Part shown: one piece after another, positions 55,122 to 64,000 of the stretch
Layout of the letters: each line of letters opens with the position of its first letter
Numbering within the stretch: the first letter of the stretch is position 1
Assembly (NCBI GenBank): GCA_022702705.1
Contig: CM040424.1
Span: 144,713,165 to 144,777,164 of the forward strand
Direction of reading: 5' to 3'
Length of the DNA stretch: 64,000 nucleotides
Source of the DNA: Papilionanthe hookeriana x Papilionanthe teres
Lineage: Eukaryota > Streptophyta > Magnoliopsida > Asparagales > Orchidaceae
Made by a program: the position numbers and the translations under genes
Notes under the pieces: model-generated
What the model saw: only the letters and a program-made list of their open reading frames with translations
Database searches by the model: none
What the model was told of the DNA's origin: nothing

Positions 55122-56777
55122 TCATACAATCCATGTAGACTCAAAACGGATTATGTATGATCTTCGTCGATCCATCCAAAGAAGCATCCATCGAAAATTC
55201 ATGTACGAATAGTGGGGTACATGGTCGATAACATCACCTTCCAAGTCATCCTTGGCAAGGATGTCGTATGGATGTACATTGAAGGTGTGATATTTTCCAT
55301 GTAGCTCACAGCTCGTAAGGCGGAGGCTCTCTAGCTCCGGGTGCAGCTGGAAATGGTAAGGTGTCTTCCTGTCGTCCATCCTCTCGAAAGTAAGCGAGAT
55401 GCGCTTCACTTGGTACTCTCGGTATGCAATGCTTAGCGATATCCGCTCCGTTGCCCTTCGGTATCATGACGGAACCTACCGGTAAAGGTATATTCACCGG
55501 CCCTCGGAACTCACCCGGGCACTGCTATCCGGAGGTCGAATCCGAACATGATGTTACACTCGTTCGGGAAAGAGGCTGTGCGAAAGGTCGACAAAGTCGT
55601 GGTGATCTATGTGCGGGGGTATGCGGTCACCACGCTTGTAGATGTTAATAATGCAGCTATTGGGTATGCAATCTGCTGGCAGTACCCTCCTTGTTATCAA
55701 TCTCTTGACCATTCTCTTGATGACTAATGGCATTGGATCCACTTGCCCATGACGGAGTATTCCCGGTGGGTTTCCCATCATGTCCTCCGCAAAGTTGTAA
55801 CAGCATCCACATTGTATTGTAATTCTACCTTCCCCTGGCATCCATCTCCGGGGTTCTGAGTAGGTGTTTTCTCTTAGGCGGCCCGCTCGGCCCATTCTTT
55901 TCAAATCCCGGATGCAATCCACGATTTGTTGTTGTTCATATTCGAGAATACGTACGTATGTAGCTCGAGGCCTTCTAGTATATTGATCCTTCTGCATCTG
56001 ATTCTCTTGAAGTATTCAAAAGTTTTCTTTTCGACATTCTGCATTCTTTCCAGCTAGTACTCTGGAATAATTTGCAAATGGCGGGGCCTGGTGACATATT
56101 GTGGGATATACGGCTCAATCCCTTCACGTTCTCCTGCATACCTCGGCTCCTCGGGGATGATGTCCGTCGGGACATCCTCCGGGGTTGTTTCTGCAACAAG
56201 GTTATGCATTGCGGTGGTTCTATACTGGTGGCGTGGTAGCCTTCTTTCTTCGATCTTCGTGAGATTTCCCTGGTCCCTTCGTTATCCTAGGAGCTGGCCT
56301 CATTTGTTCCGGTCACAGTGAGCCGGCGTCCTTGAAGTGTATGTGCTGCGTAGCATGACTGCCTCGTCGCGCTGGTCCGCTGCTAGTTTGGTTAACATCT
56401 TATGGATACGGCAATTCTTATTTCTTCGCTGCGTTGCTGTGAGAGTAGCTCTTCGAACTTCTTGAATCTGTGTGGGCGCGGCGCTGACAAGCCTGCCCTC
56501 TGCTGTAGCGACTACAGACTTCATTTTCTTATCTTCTTCTGTGTTTGCCTTTCTTTTCTTGCTCTTTGGATTGGTGGCTTGGGCCACCCACTTTCATCAT
56601 TGTCCGCCGGGCGGTTCTTCTCGATCAGCCGGGACCCGAGTCACTTTCCTCGTACTTGTAGGCCTGCTGGTGCGAAGTCCAAGTCAATCTCGATTATCGC
56701 TCCATCTTTCACCCTCTTTTCATCGAGTGCGAGGCTTACGCCATTTCTAAAGTTCGGGACCAACCGCCGTTCGACAT
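55122..56777 (-). CDS. AlkB-like 2OG-Fe(II) oxygenase ORF of element A (frameshifted)
   Basis: Second copy of the AlkB-like ORF, in the same place and orientation as in B. The start ATG at 56777 lies just after TTTTCGCAG. The N-terminal part has NPKSKKRKANTEEDKK (KSKKRK at 56549-56566, an NLS-like motif). The core is better preserved upstream than in B: GEGRITIQCGCCYNFAED, GNPPGILRHGQVDPMPLVIK, IINIYKRGDRIPPHIDHHDF, then after a frameshift IPLPVGSVMIPKGNGADIAK, HCIPRVPS, and in another frame KRISLTFERMDDRKTPYHF. Iron ligands HID are at 55605-55613 and His at 55429-55431. The 2-oxoglutarate Arg is at 55401-55403. Reading RISLTF requires the same frame change just after VPS as in B. The family is plant ALKBH9/10-type RNA demethylase by motif. 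The tail to 55122 may or may not be translated. Confidence 0.86.
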
Positions 56778-57069
56778 TTCCTGCGAAAAGACAAGGAAAA
56801 GGATCAGGGGCTGTACTAAGAACAAGAACATTAAGAAAATTTTTATTAAAGACAATTTTTTTTATTACTCTTATATTTTTAAATTTAACAGGAATGAAGT
56901 GGGATAAGATCAGGAAAGAGATTTTGATTTGGAAAAGAAAACAAGGAAAACTTTATTATCATGATTTTATTTATTTTAGCACATTTTATTATCTTTTGGG
57001 TTCGGACCCAGTCATAAGTAACTACTTCACCCGTGTTTCTAGGGATGAAAAATCCATTCTTTCGAAACA

Positions 57070-58188
57070 TCAGGTAGCGTAATACTTTTTCAAGTACCGT
57101 CCGTTGATCGGAAGCATATGTCGTTCTCCCTGGCAATTCACTAGCTGGTAGGAACCTCCTGAGTATACTGCTTCAACCACAAACGGCCCTTCCCAAGTGG
57201 GTTCAAATTTTCCTCCTATCTTGCGGTGTGCGAGAATAGGTCTCTTGAGAACGAGAACTAAGTCACCAACTTTGAAGGTTCTTGGGCGGACCCGGTTTGT
57301 CGTGGGCTTGAACCATCTTAGCTTGGTATAGTTCTAAATTCTGCTGCTGCTGCAAGTCTTTTCCCTTCCGGGTTTACTAGTTCCTCTAGCTCGTAATTTG
57401 GCATTCTCTTCGTCATGATTTTGTTTGCATGCACGATTACGAGTGAAGGAAGGCTCGAACCTCTAAAGGTAACACTCGCCTCGGACCCATACACCGGAGC
57501 GTAAGGTGTAGCTTGAGTAGGAGTTACGAAGGTTGTCCGGTAGGCCCATAAGGCTTCTAATAATTTCTCGTGCCAATTTCTCTTATTATCGTCCAAGGTT
57601 TACTTTAAAATTTGAACGAGAGTTTTATTAAAAGCCTCGACTGAGCCGTTTGCTCTTGGATAGTAAATTGTTGAATATCGCCGGTCGATTCCGTGTCTCC
57701 CGACAAAATTGTTGATTTGCGTGCTTCGAATGCGACCCATTATCGAGATAATCTTGCGCGGCACTCCGAAATGGTAGACAACTTGGTTCTTGAAAAGCTG
57801 CAGCACATGGTGTGCTTTCACTTCTCCGAGTGGAGCCGCCTCTGCCCTTGGAGAAGTAATCCGTAGCCGCAAGAATGAAGCGATGTCCTTTTGAAGATGG
57901 TGGTTCTATTGGACCCACTATATCCGTGCCCCAACATTCAAATGGCCACGATGCAATTGTCGGATGTAGCACATTTGGAGGTTGGTGTAGAACCACTCCG
58001 TGCACTTGGCATTGGTGACGGCTCTTGGCGATTTTCATGCGATCGGTCATCATCGAGGGCCGGTAGTATCCTAGTCTTTTAATTTTCATTTTCATCTTCG
58101 GACCTGACTGGTGAGCGCCACAGAGTCCTGAATGCACTTCTTTAACAATTTCACGGGCCTCGGACCCGGTTAGGCACCTTAGCCACAT
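57070..58188 (-). pseudogene. Integrase of element A
   Basis: Zinc-binding region with EVHSGLCGAHQSGPK and SRHQCQVHGVVLHQ; catalytic Asp in ECWGTDIVGPIE; a second Asp region damaged by indels near 57735; Glu in RANGSVEAFNKTL; then NWHEKLLEALWAYRTTF and the C-terminal LPINGRYLKKYYAT ending at a stop at 57070. Frame changes occur near 57860 and 57740. The stop is about 290 nt upstream of the AlkB-like start. Confidence 0.9.
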
Positions 58189-58341
58189 TTGATCGAAAGA
58201 CCTTCCGTATAACGTGTTGTTTATTAATGCGTAGGACAGAGTTCTTTTCTTGATCTGATGGGCTAACGACCTATCGTCCGGTAGTTTTCTCTGTTTGCGA
58301 GTAGTCTATTAATGGTCGTCGCCGATCTTACGTGTTTTACG

Positions 58342-59368
58342 TCACTTCGTTGCAAGCTGATTTTTCTTCTTTTCCCGATATGTGTATCGTGTCACATGTC
58401 GAGCTGTGATAGGACTCGACGTCCAGTGAGCCGACACTTCCATCGACTCATCTTGTAAACGGGCAAATTCTTTTGTGAGGCGAGCTAACGGATCTGCTAA
58501 GGCATTTTCTTTTACGGGAATTTTGTAGATTGTCACATTCGGAATTTGTTCAACAACTGCGTATGGCATCTTGGAAGTATTGCTCGAGTCTTGGCTTTAA
58601 AATTACATCTTGTCCAGCGATCCGTTGAATGATTAACCGTGAATCCCGTAGATGTTGATGTACGTTATCCCCATTTGAATAGCTAATTCCGAGTCCTGTT
58701 ATGAGGGCTTCGTATTCTGCTTCGTTGTTCGTACACGGCTCTGTCAGGTGGTAGGAGTATCTTAACATCCCCCACTCTGGTGTTATAAAGATTAGCCAGA
58801 TTCCTGCCTTACCGGGCACTATCACTTGCGATTCTTCGTCTTTGTGTGCTGAAGATGCTCCGTCGAAATATAATTCCCAACGTCGATCATCGGGGTCTTC
58901 TAGGCTCATTATTTGTTCATGCGGCAAGTCGTCATTGAGAGGGGATTCTGCCGGCAAAGGGTGTCTTGCGAGGAAGTCCGCTAAGACTTGTCCCTTTACG
59001 GCACGAAGAGGCACGGAAGTTATATCGAATTGCAATAATATCATTGACCATCCGGCAAGTCTGCCGGAAAGTGTTGGACGGGTCATCAAGTATTGCAATG
59101 GATTAAATTTCGAGATCGAGTTGACCTTATGAGAAAGCATGTAATGCCTGAGCTTTTGAGCGGCGAAGATCAGGGCCAAACAATGTTTTTCAATTGCGGG
59201 ATACCTTATTTCCGTCGGAAGTAAACGATGGCTTAAGTAGTAAAGATCATTTTCTTTACCCTCATCATTGACACAGGCTAACGAGGGCTCGAGAGAGTCG
59301 TCTAAAGCCGCGGTATAAAGTATCGGCGGTCTACACGAGGCTGGGGCTGCTAAGACAGGAGGTGTCAT
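58342..59368 (-). pseudogene. RNase H and archaeal-type RNase H of element A
   Basis: One long frame holds the gypsy RNase H (LPTEIRYPAIEKHCLALIFA, HYMLSHKVNSISKFNPLQYL, FDITSVPLRAVKGQVLADFL) followed by the archaeal-type RNase H with catalytic Asp in WELYFDGASSAHKDEE, Glu in EPCTNNEAEYEALITGLGIS and Asp in LRDSRLIIQRIAGQDVI, then, after a frameshift at about 58560, KENALADPLARLTKEFARLQ. The Asp-Glu-Asp set is present. The dual RNase H arrangement places the family in the Tat lineage. Confidence 0.92.
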
Positions 59369-59389
59369 TAAATATTGTTTAATGTCCTC

Positions 59390-60300
59390 GAAGGCCTTTT
59401 GGTATTTCTCTTACCAAATAAATTTGGCGTCCTTTTTAACTATTGCCGAGAAAGGCTGACACCTACCTGACAAGTTTGAGATAAAGCGTCGAAGATATGC
59501 CAGCTTCCCTTGAAAGGATCGTAGTTGTTTTAAGGTTTTGGGAGGCGGCATTTCTAAGATAGCTTTAATCTTTCCGGGTGGATTTCAATTCCACGATGTC
59601 GGACAACGAATCCTAAGAATTTCCGGAGAGTGACGCCGAAGGCGCATTTTAAGGGATTCATCTTAAGGTTAAATTGTCTTAATCGTTCGAAAATAATTCT
59701 CGAAATCATACAAGTGGTTGTCCTTTACTTTGCTTTTGATGACCACATCGTCCACGTAGCATTCGACTTGATTGTGGATGAGATCATCAAAAATTCTTGT
59801 CATTGCTCTACGGTAGGTTGCTCCTGCGTTCTTCGATCCGAATGGCATCAACGTGTAGCAATATACTCCGATCGGCGTTCGAATGCTTGTAAGCTTTTCA
59901 TCTTCTGGAGCCATTTTTATCTGGTTGTATCCTGAAGATCCATCCATGAATGAGAATATTTCATGCGTTGAAGCAATGTCGATCATTAATTCTGGGATCG
60001 GTAGAGGGAATTCGTCTTTTGGACATGCCTTGTTTAAATCTCTGAAGTCTACACAAATTCTGATCTGACCATTCTTCTTTCTGACTGGCACCACGTTGGC
60101 TAGCCAAGTTGGGTATTGTTCTTCACGGACAAATTTGGCGTCTATTAGCTTTTTAACTTCGGCTATGACTTGTTGTTCGATTTCTAGACGCATTCTTCTG
60201 GGACCTTGTCCGAGCGAGACGAAGCGAGGATCCACTCCTAGCTTATGGATCTGCGACCTCCGGAGCTAAACTCGGCATCTCATCGTAGCTCCAAGCAAAA
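59390..60300 (-). pseudogene. Reverse transcriptase of element A
   Basis: The best preserved polymerase in the window. An uninterrupted frame (60235-59669) carries IEQQVIAEVKKLIDAKFVRE, YPTWLANVVPVRKKNGQIRI, VDFRDLNKACPKDEFPLP, FSFMDGSSGYNQIKMAPEDE, LMPFGSKNAGATYRRAM and the catalytic YVDD in VECYVDDVVIKSK. The thumb and connection continue in other frames to about 59390. It belongs to one polyprotein with protease upstream and RNase H downstream. Confidence 0.93.
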
Positions 60301-60309
60301 CGAGTCTTT

Positions 60310-62457
60310 AAATTCCATCAATAACTTGATTATTTCTTCGGAGTCTTCTTTATTGAGTAAGGAGCTAACAAAGCTAGGTCTAGGATCTTCGCTAGTACCT
60401 AAGTTAACTTCCGTTAACTCATCTATTGTAGATTTAATTTCTTCTTCGAACTACGGTGGAGCGTCTCAATTTGTAAATCTTCGAATTCTTCCGTAGCTTC
60501 CATGCGGTTTTCATTAGACTCGCAAGTGACAACCAAGCAAAATTCGGTATCGTCAGTCGATCTCTATCGTGCCGAATCCGAGACCATGCTTTGAATTGGG
60601 CGGACGACCGGAGTTATTCCATAATTTTTCAAAATGTTGTGATTGGCCTTTTGTCCATTGTCGGGGTAAGAAACCACGCTGAATTAAATTTTGAACACGG
60701 GAGAGTACCACTCGAAAGGTAATTCCATTAATTCGAAGAAGTGACATCTTCAAATTGTACATTATTTTTAGTTTTGGAGGAAGAAGCACCACGGTAGAAT
60801 TTGATTGGCTTTGCACCGCCGCTACGTACCTCTTTGACCACCATACCCTCAATCTTATTAGAATGGATCGGGGTTAGGGTCATAGTATGTACATAGTGGT
60901 TAATCTTCTCGTACATCAATTTGTATTCTTCATTCTTCTCATCTTCGAGAGAGATCTTGAATTGCTGCTTTTTTCGACTTATTGTCGCTGCTTCTTGTTT
61001 GATTTCTTTTTCTTCTTCAGAACTGTCTTCCCAATCAACATTGATGGTTGATTTCCTCTGTCCAATCGTCCTAACGTCTCTGCCACAACCTCGTCCCCGG
61101 CCTCGACCTCGGATGCGAGTTGTGGAGAAACCTTCACCATCTCGCCGTAAGGGAGTGGTGAGTGGCTGTTGGACTAGAACTTCAGGTTCTTCGTTGTCCC
61201 AAACTTTCTCCGCTTCGTTTGTTATGGTATCTCTGGAGAAGATTGTTTTCTTCGGTGGTGCATAATAAGTTGCGTCTTCATGGATTCCAATTTCATGTAC
61301 GGAGAATGGTTGTAAGTCACCTTTGATGCACTGTTCCCCTCCATCGTAGTATTTGATGCACTGGTGTAGAGATGATGGTACCATCCTATTTTCATGTATC
61401 CATGGTCGGCCCAAGTAGAGCATTGAACGACGTTTCGAATCAATTATGTGAAATTTTGCGGTTGTCTTTGCTAAGTCACCGGTCTTCATTAGTAGTGTTA
61501 TTGATCCGAGGGCTCTTTCTCCTTTCTGGTTGAATCCTCTTAATAACATTTTGTCGGCTTCGAGCTCGCGAGCATCAATTTCCAAGTATGCTAATGTTCG
61601 AAGTCTCATTATATTGATTGATGCTCCTGGATCCACCAATACTCTGGAGAGTGTAAACTTCCCTATTGTAACTGAAATGTACAACAGTCAGTTGTGGTCT
61701 GCTGTCCCAAGTAATAGGTCATTATCCGTGAAGGTAACACCTCGTTTTTCCTTTAACGAACAAACCTCATCTAAGGAATCTCCGGTCATTTGAGCCAAGT
61801 AAATCTCTGGATCAAGTAAGGCCTTGATAAGAGCTTCTCTCATCTCCTTTGATAAGATGAGAGCGTCGTAGATGCTCAGTTTAGCCGGTAGTTTCCTAAG
61901 ATGGGCTAGCACGTTGTAGTCCACTTTATTTTCATGTATCTCGGCTTCTTCTTGAATGGGTATTTCTTCTGCCGGGGTTGGTTTTTCTTGAACAACCACC
62001 TGCTTCCCTTTGTCCTTCGGACCCATTCTCGGAGGTAGAACTCTTCCACTTCTTAAGTTAACTTCTGTAATTTCTTCTGACTCTAGTGTTGAGCTTGCTA
62101 GTGTTTCCTCTTGAATCGGAATGACGGGTTCTTCGGATTAGCTTCAGAGTCTGAAGGCTCTAACTCTATTGTGACTGGAGCTCCTCAAAACTCGCAGATA
62201 GATTTGTTGCTTGTTGAACTCTCGTAGCCTCCTTGATGGATGTCTTCTTCATCATCGTGATCGTCGAGATTGTGTATGATTTGAGAATTGTCGTTGGTAT
62301 CGAAATCGATGTCCGGATTGTCGCTAGTTACGTAATCGTTAGAAACAGTCAAAACGTAGCCAACGCCATAACCCTTATCATTATAAGATCCCACCGAAGT
62401 GAGCGGATAATCATACGAGTCGGAGGTTCGAGGGATTTCTCCCCGAATCCGAAACAA
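60310..62457 (-). pseudogene. Aspartic protease and linkers of element A
   Basis: An acidic linker (62457-62185) and a Pro/Lys segment (62026-61688, with KLSIYDALILSKEMREALIK) lead into a 318-codon open frame (61684-60728): ISVTIGKFTLSRVLVDPGAS (retropepsin active site, DPGA), EADKMLLRGFNQKGERALGS, GRPWIHENRMVPSSLHQ, then the Arg-Gly run RIRGRGRGRGCGRD (61082-61118) and an acidic Ser/Glu region. The pre-RT part (QSQHFEKLWNNSGRPPNSKH) continues to 60310. The protease is intact in one frame here, unlike in B. Confidence 0.87.
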
Positions 62458-62478
62458 CTATCCTAGGATAAGCGGCCC

Positions 62479-64000
62479 CTAGTCTAGCCTTAGGAGCCTC
62501 GGTCCTCTCTTCTTCGTTGATTTTCTTCTTCTCTTCGATCGTCTCCGAGTTGAGGTGGTTCTTCTATCGCAAGTGATAGTGCCGACTTGACAGGTTTCGA
62601 ACTCTGAATTGAAGCTCGCACCGAAGCGGTTTGGATGCTGTCTAAAATCTTTTTTGAAGACTTTGTCCAAGCGGTAGTCCATCCATCATCAGTCGTATAG
62701 GGATCTATCGGAACGATGGGATCAGTCGAGACAACATTGACGGAACCTCCTTTCTGGGGTTCCTTCATGTACTCCTTTGGGATTATTATATTCCCTTTCC
62801 GAAGGTTGTCGTTGAGCCAACTCTTGAAGGTAATGAAATCTTCTATCTTGTGTCCAAGCATCCGGTGGTAGGGGCAAAAGTCGGGATCTCCTTTCTTGTT
62901 AACTTCTTCTGGTCTCTTAGGCTCTGGCAGCTGGAAATCTGGAGTCTTCATCAGACTACGGAACATTTTTGGCACTGCCTCATTTTTGAATGGATATTCC
63001 CTACTCAGAAGCTCCCTTCATGTACGTTGCGGACGAGGCGGTTGTTCATATTGTTGAGGTGACTGATAGCTAGGTCTGGGTTATTGATAATTTTGTTGAG
63101 GTTGCTGTGGTCGTTCGGACGATATTTGTATCGGTTGCTTGCCTTTGTCGACTACTGCAACGATCCCGGATTTCTTTTCAAAAGTCTTCACAGGCTTTTG
63201 CTTGTCTGTCTTGTCGGCGAAACTTAATTGCTTCGCCTCCTCTTGCAAGCTCCCGGCCTTGCTTAACAACTTCTCGAAAGTCTTAATAGTAAATCCTTTG
63301 AGGAGAAGTGCTTATCGGGCCGTGAATGCTTTTAAGTAAGATGTCGATTGCATGTTGTTCTTGTAATTGTGGTTCACACTTCATGCTTAAGTTCCTCCAT
63401 CGAAGTATGTAATCCACCAAAGTTTCGTTCGACTTCTGCTTCTCGACCACTAAATCACCTATAGTGATGTGGTGCTGAGCTCCGGTGAATCGCTTGATGA
63501 AGAGGTTTTCTATTTCTGAGAACGTCTTCACTGAACCATTTGGTAATTCTGTATACCAATCAAAGGCGATCCCCGACGAGCTGGCGACGAGCCGTCGGAA
63601 GAGTAATGCATCGCTCCCGCCGGCATTGCAAAAGCGGCACGAAAGTGTGCAACATGTTGTCGGGGGTTCCCGGTTCCATCGAAGGTCTTGAACGGAGGTG
63701 GTACGAAGCCTTTTGGGTATTGGACGGCGTCGAATTCTTCCGGGTAAGATCTACCCATCCGAATGGATGTCCCGCTCTTTGATTGTGCTAAGGCTTCTCG
63801 CTTTCGTTGTTCCACCAAGCTCTTGATATCTTTTTCGGAATCATGCTTTGTGTTTTACCTTTCTTTAGCTGATCATCCCCGTTGATGGATGTAATCTCCT
63901 TTCCTCCGTCTCCAATGTGAATAACCTCTGGGGGTGTCTCTCTTTGGGGTTGCACTTGACTTTGGAGAGTGGCTAGGGCTACAACCATCTCTTCCATTCT
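62479..64000 (-). pseudogene. Gag of element A, N-terminus beyond the window
   Basis: Partial at the right edge. Visible parts: MEEMVVALATLQSQVQPQRE, EEFDAVQYPKGFVPPPFKTF, MKTFSEIENLFIKRFTG, DYILRWRNLSMKCEPQ, then KPVKTFEKKSGIVAVVDKGK and the zinc-knuckle variant FCPYHRMLGHKIEDFITFK, in which the last Cys is Phe (about 62835-62890), probably abolishing metal binding. Frame changes lie near 63800, 63530, 63275 and 62980. Confidence 0.87.

Larger units (their letters stand above)
17456..64000 (-). mobile_element. Tat-lineage Ty3/gypsy retrotransposon A with AlkB ORF (runs off right edge)
   Basis: On the minus strand the element enters from the right edge with gag, then protease, reverse transcriptase, dual RNase H, integrase, an AlkB-like ORF, an 82-bp tandem array, a polypurine-like tract and its 3' LTR. 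The LTR is split into 52711-52100 and 24310-17456 by insertion of the related element B. The 5 bp before 17456 are AACAC (17451-17455), the presumed target-site duplication in Athila element C. The 5' LTR and primer site lie beyond 64000. Excluding B, at least 18.7 kb of A is present. The archaeal-type second RNase H and the 3' UTR tandem repeats mark the Tat (Ogre/Retand-like) lineage. Confidence 0.88.

Noticed and set aside
24311..64000. LTR-internal-LTR-internal array from unequal recombination
   Set aside because: A clean 5-bp target-site duplication around 24311-52094 and the split third LTR are better explained by B inserted into A.

Overview
This is a transposon-dominated stretch of a flowering-plant nuclear genome. 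The evidence is plant-type Ty3/gypsy elements of the Athila and Tat lineages, a plant RTE-type LINE, primer-binding sites that match plant tRNA-Asp and tRNA-Arg 3' ends, and one ordinary host gene with a GT-AG intron. The species cannot be named from the sequence.

Layout. From 1 to about 9.9 kb the sequence is host-like DNA: a decayed plant-transposon-protein fragment (54-805, minus), a MITE candidate (2822-3158), a nearly full-length but mutated RTE LINE with a 15-bp target-site duplication (4304-7456, minus), a tandem repeat (7686-8275), and a two-exon RCI2/PMP3 small membrane protein gene (8966-9271, minus), the only intact host gene I can support.

From 9948 to the right edge the window is a four-level nest of LTR retrotransposons. 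Athila element D (9948-15638, plus) is cut inside its RNase H by Athila element C (from 15639, minus). C is cut by Tat-lineage element A (from 17456, minus, running off the right edge). The 3' LTR of A is cut by a second member of the same Tat family, element B (24311-52094, minus, about 27.8 kb). B is flanked by GGAGG on both sides, and the A LTR resumes after it at 52100. Each Tat LTR is about 7.5 kb. It carries a long (AATTT)n tract, a CpG-rich patch, a TATA-like box on the minus strand and a G/T-rich segment.

Both Tat elements encode, on the minus strand, gag, protease, reverse transcriptase, RNase H plus a second (archaeal-type) RNase H, and integrase. Downstream of integrase, in the same orientation, both carry an extra ORF whose core closely resembles plant ALKBH9/ALKBH10-type AlkB 2-oxoglutarate/Fe(II) oxygenases (RNA m6A demethylases). 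An 82-bp tandem array follows in the 3' UTR. Because A and B are separate insertions, the AlkB ORF belongs to the family and is not a chance capture at this locus. It is the most interesting feature here.

Caution: the two LTRs of B, and A compared with B, differ mostly at CAG/CTG trinucleotides, with odd outcomes (CG, ACG, CGAG) rather than C-to-T. This looks more like base-calling error at methylated CHG sites than real decay, so many frameshifts reported below may be artefacts.
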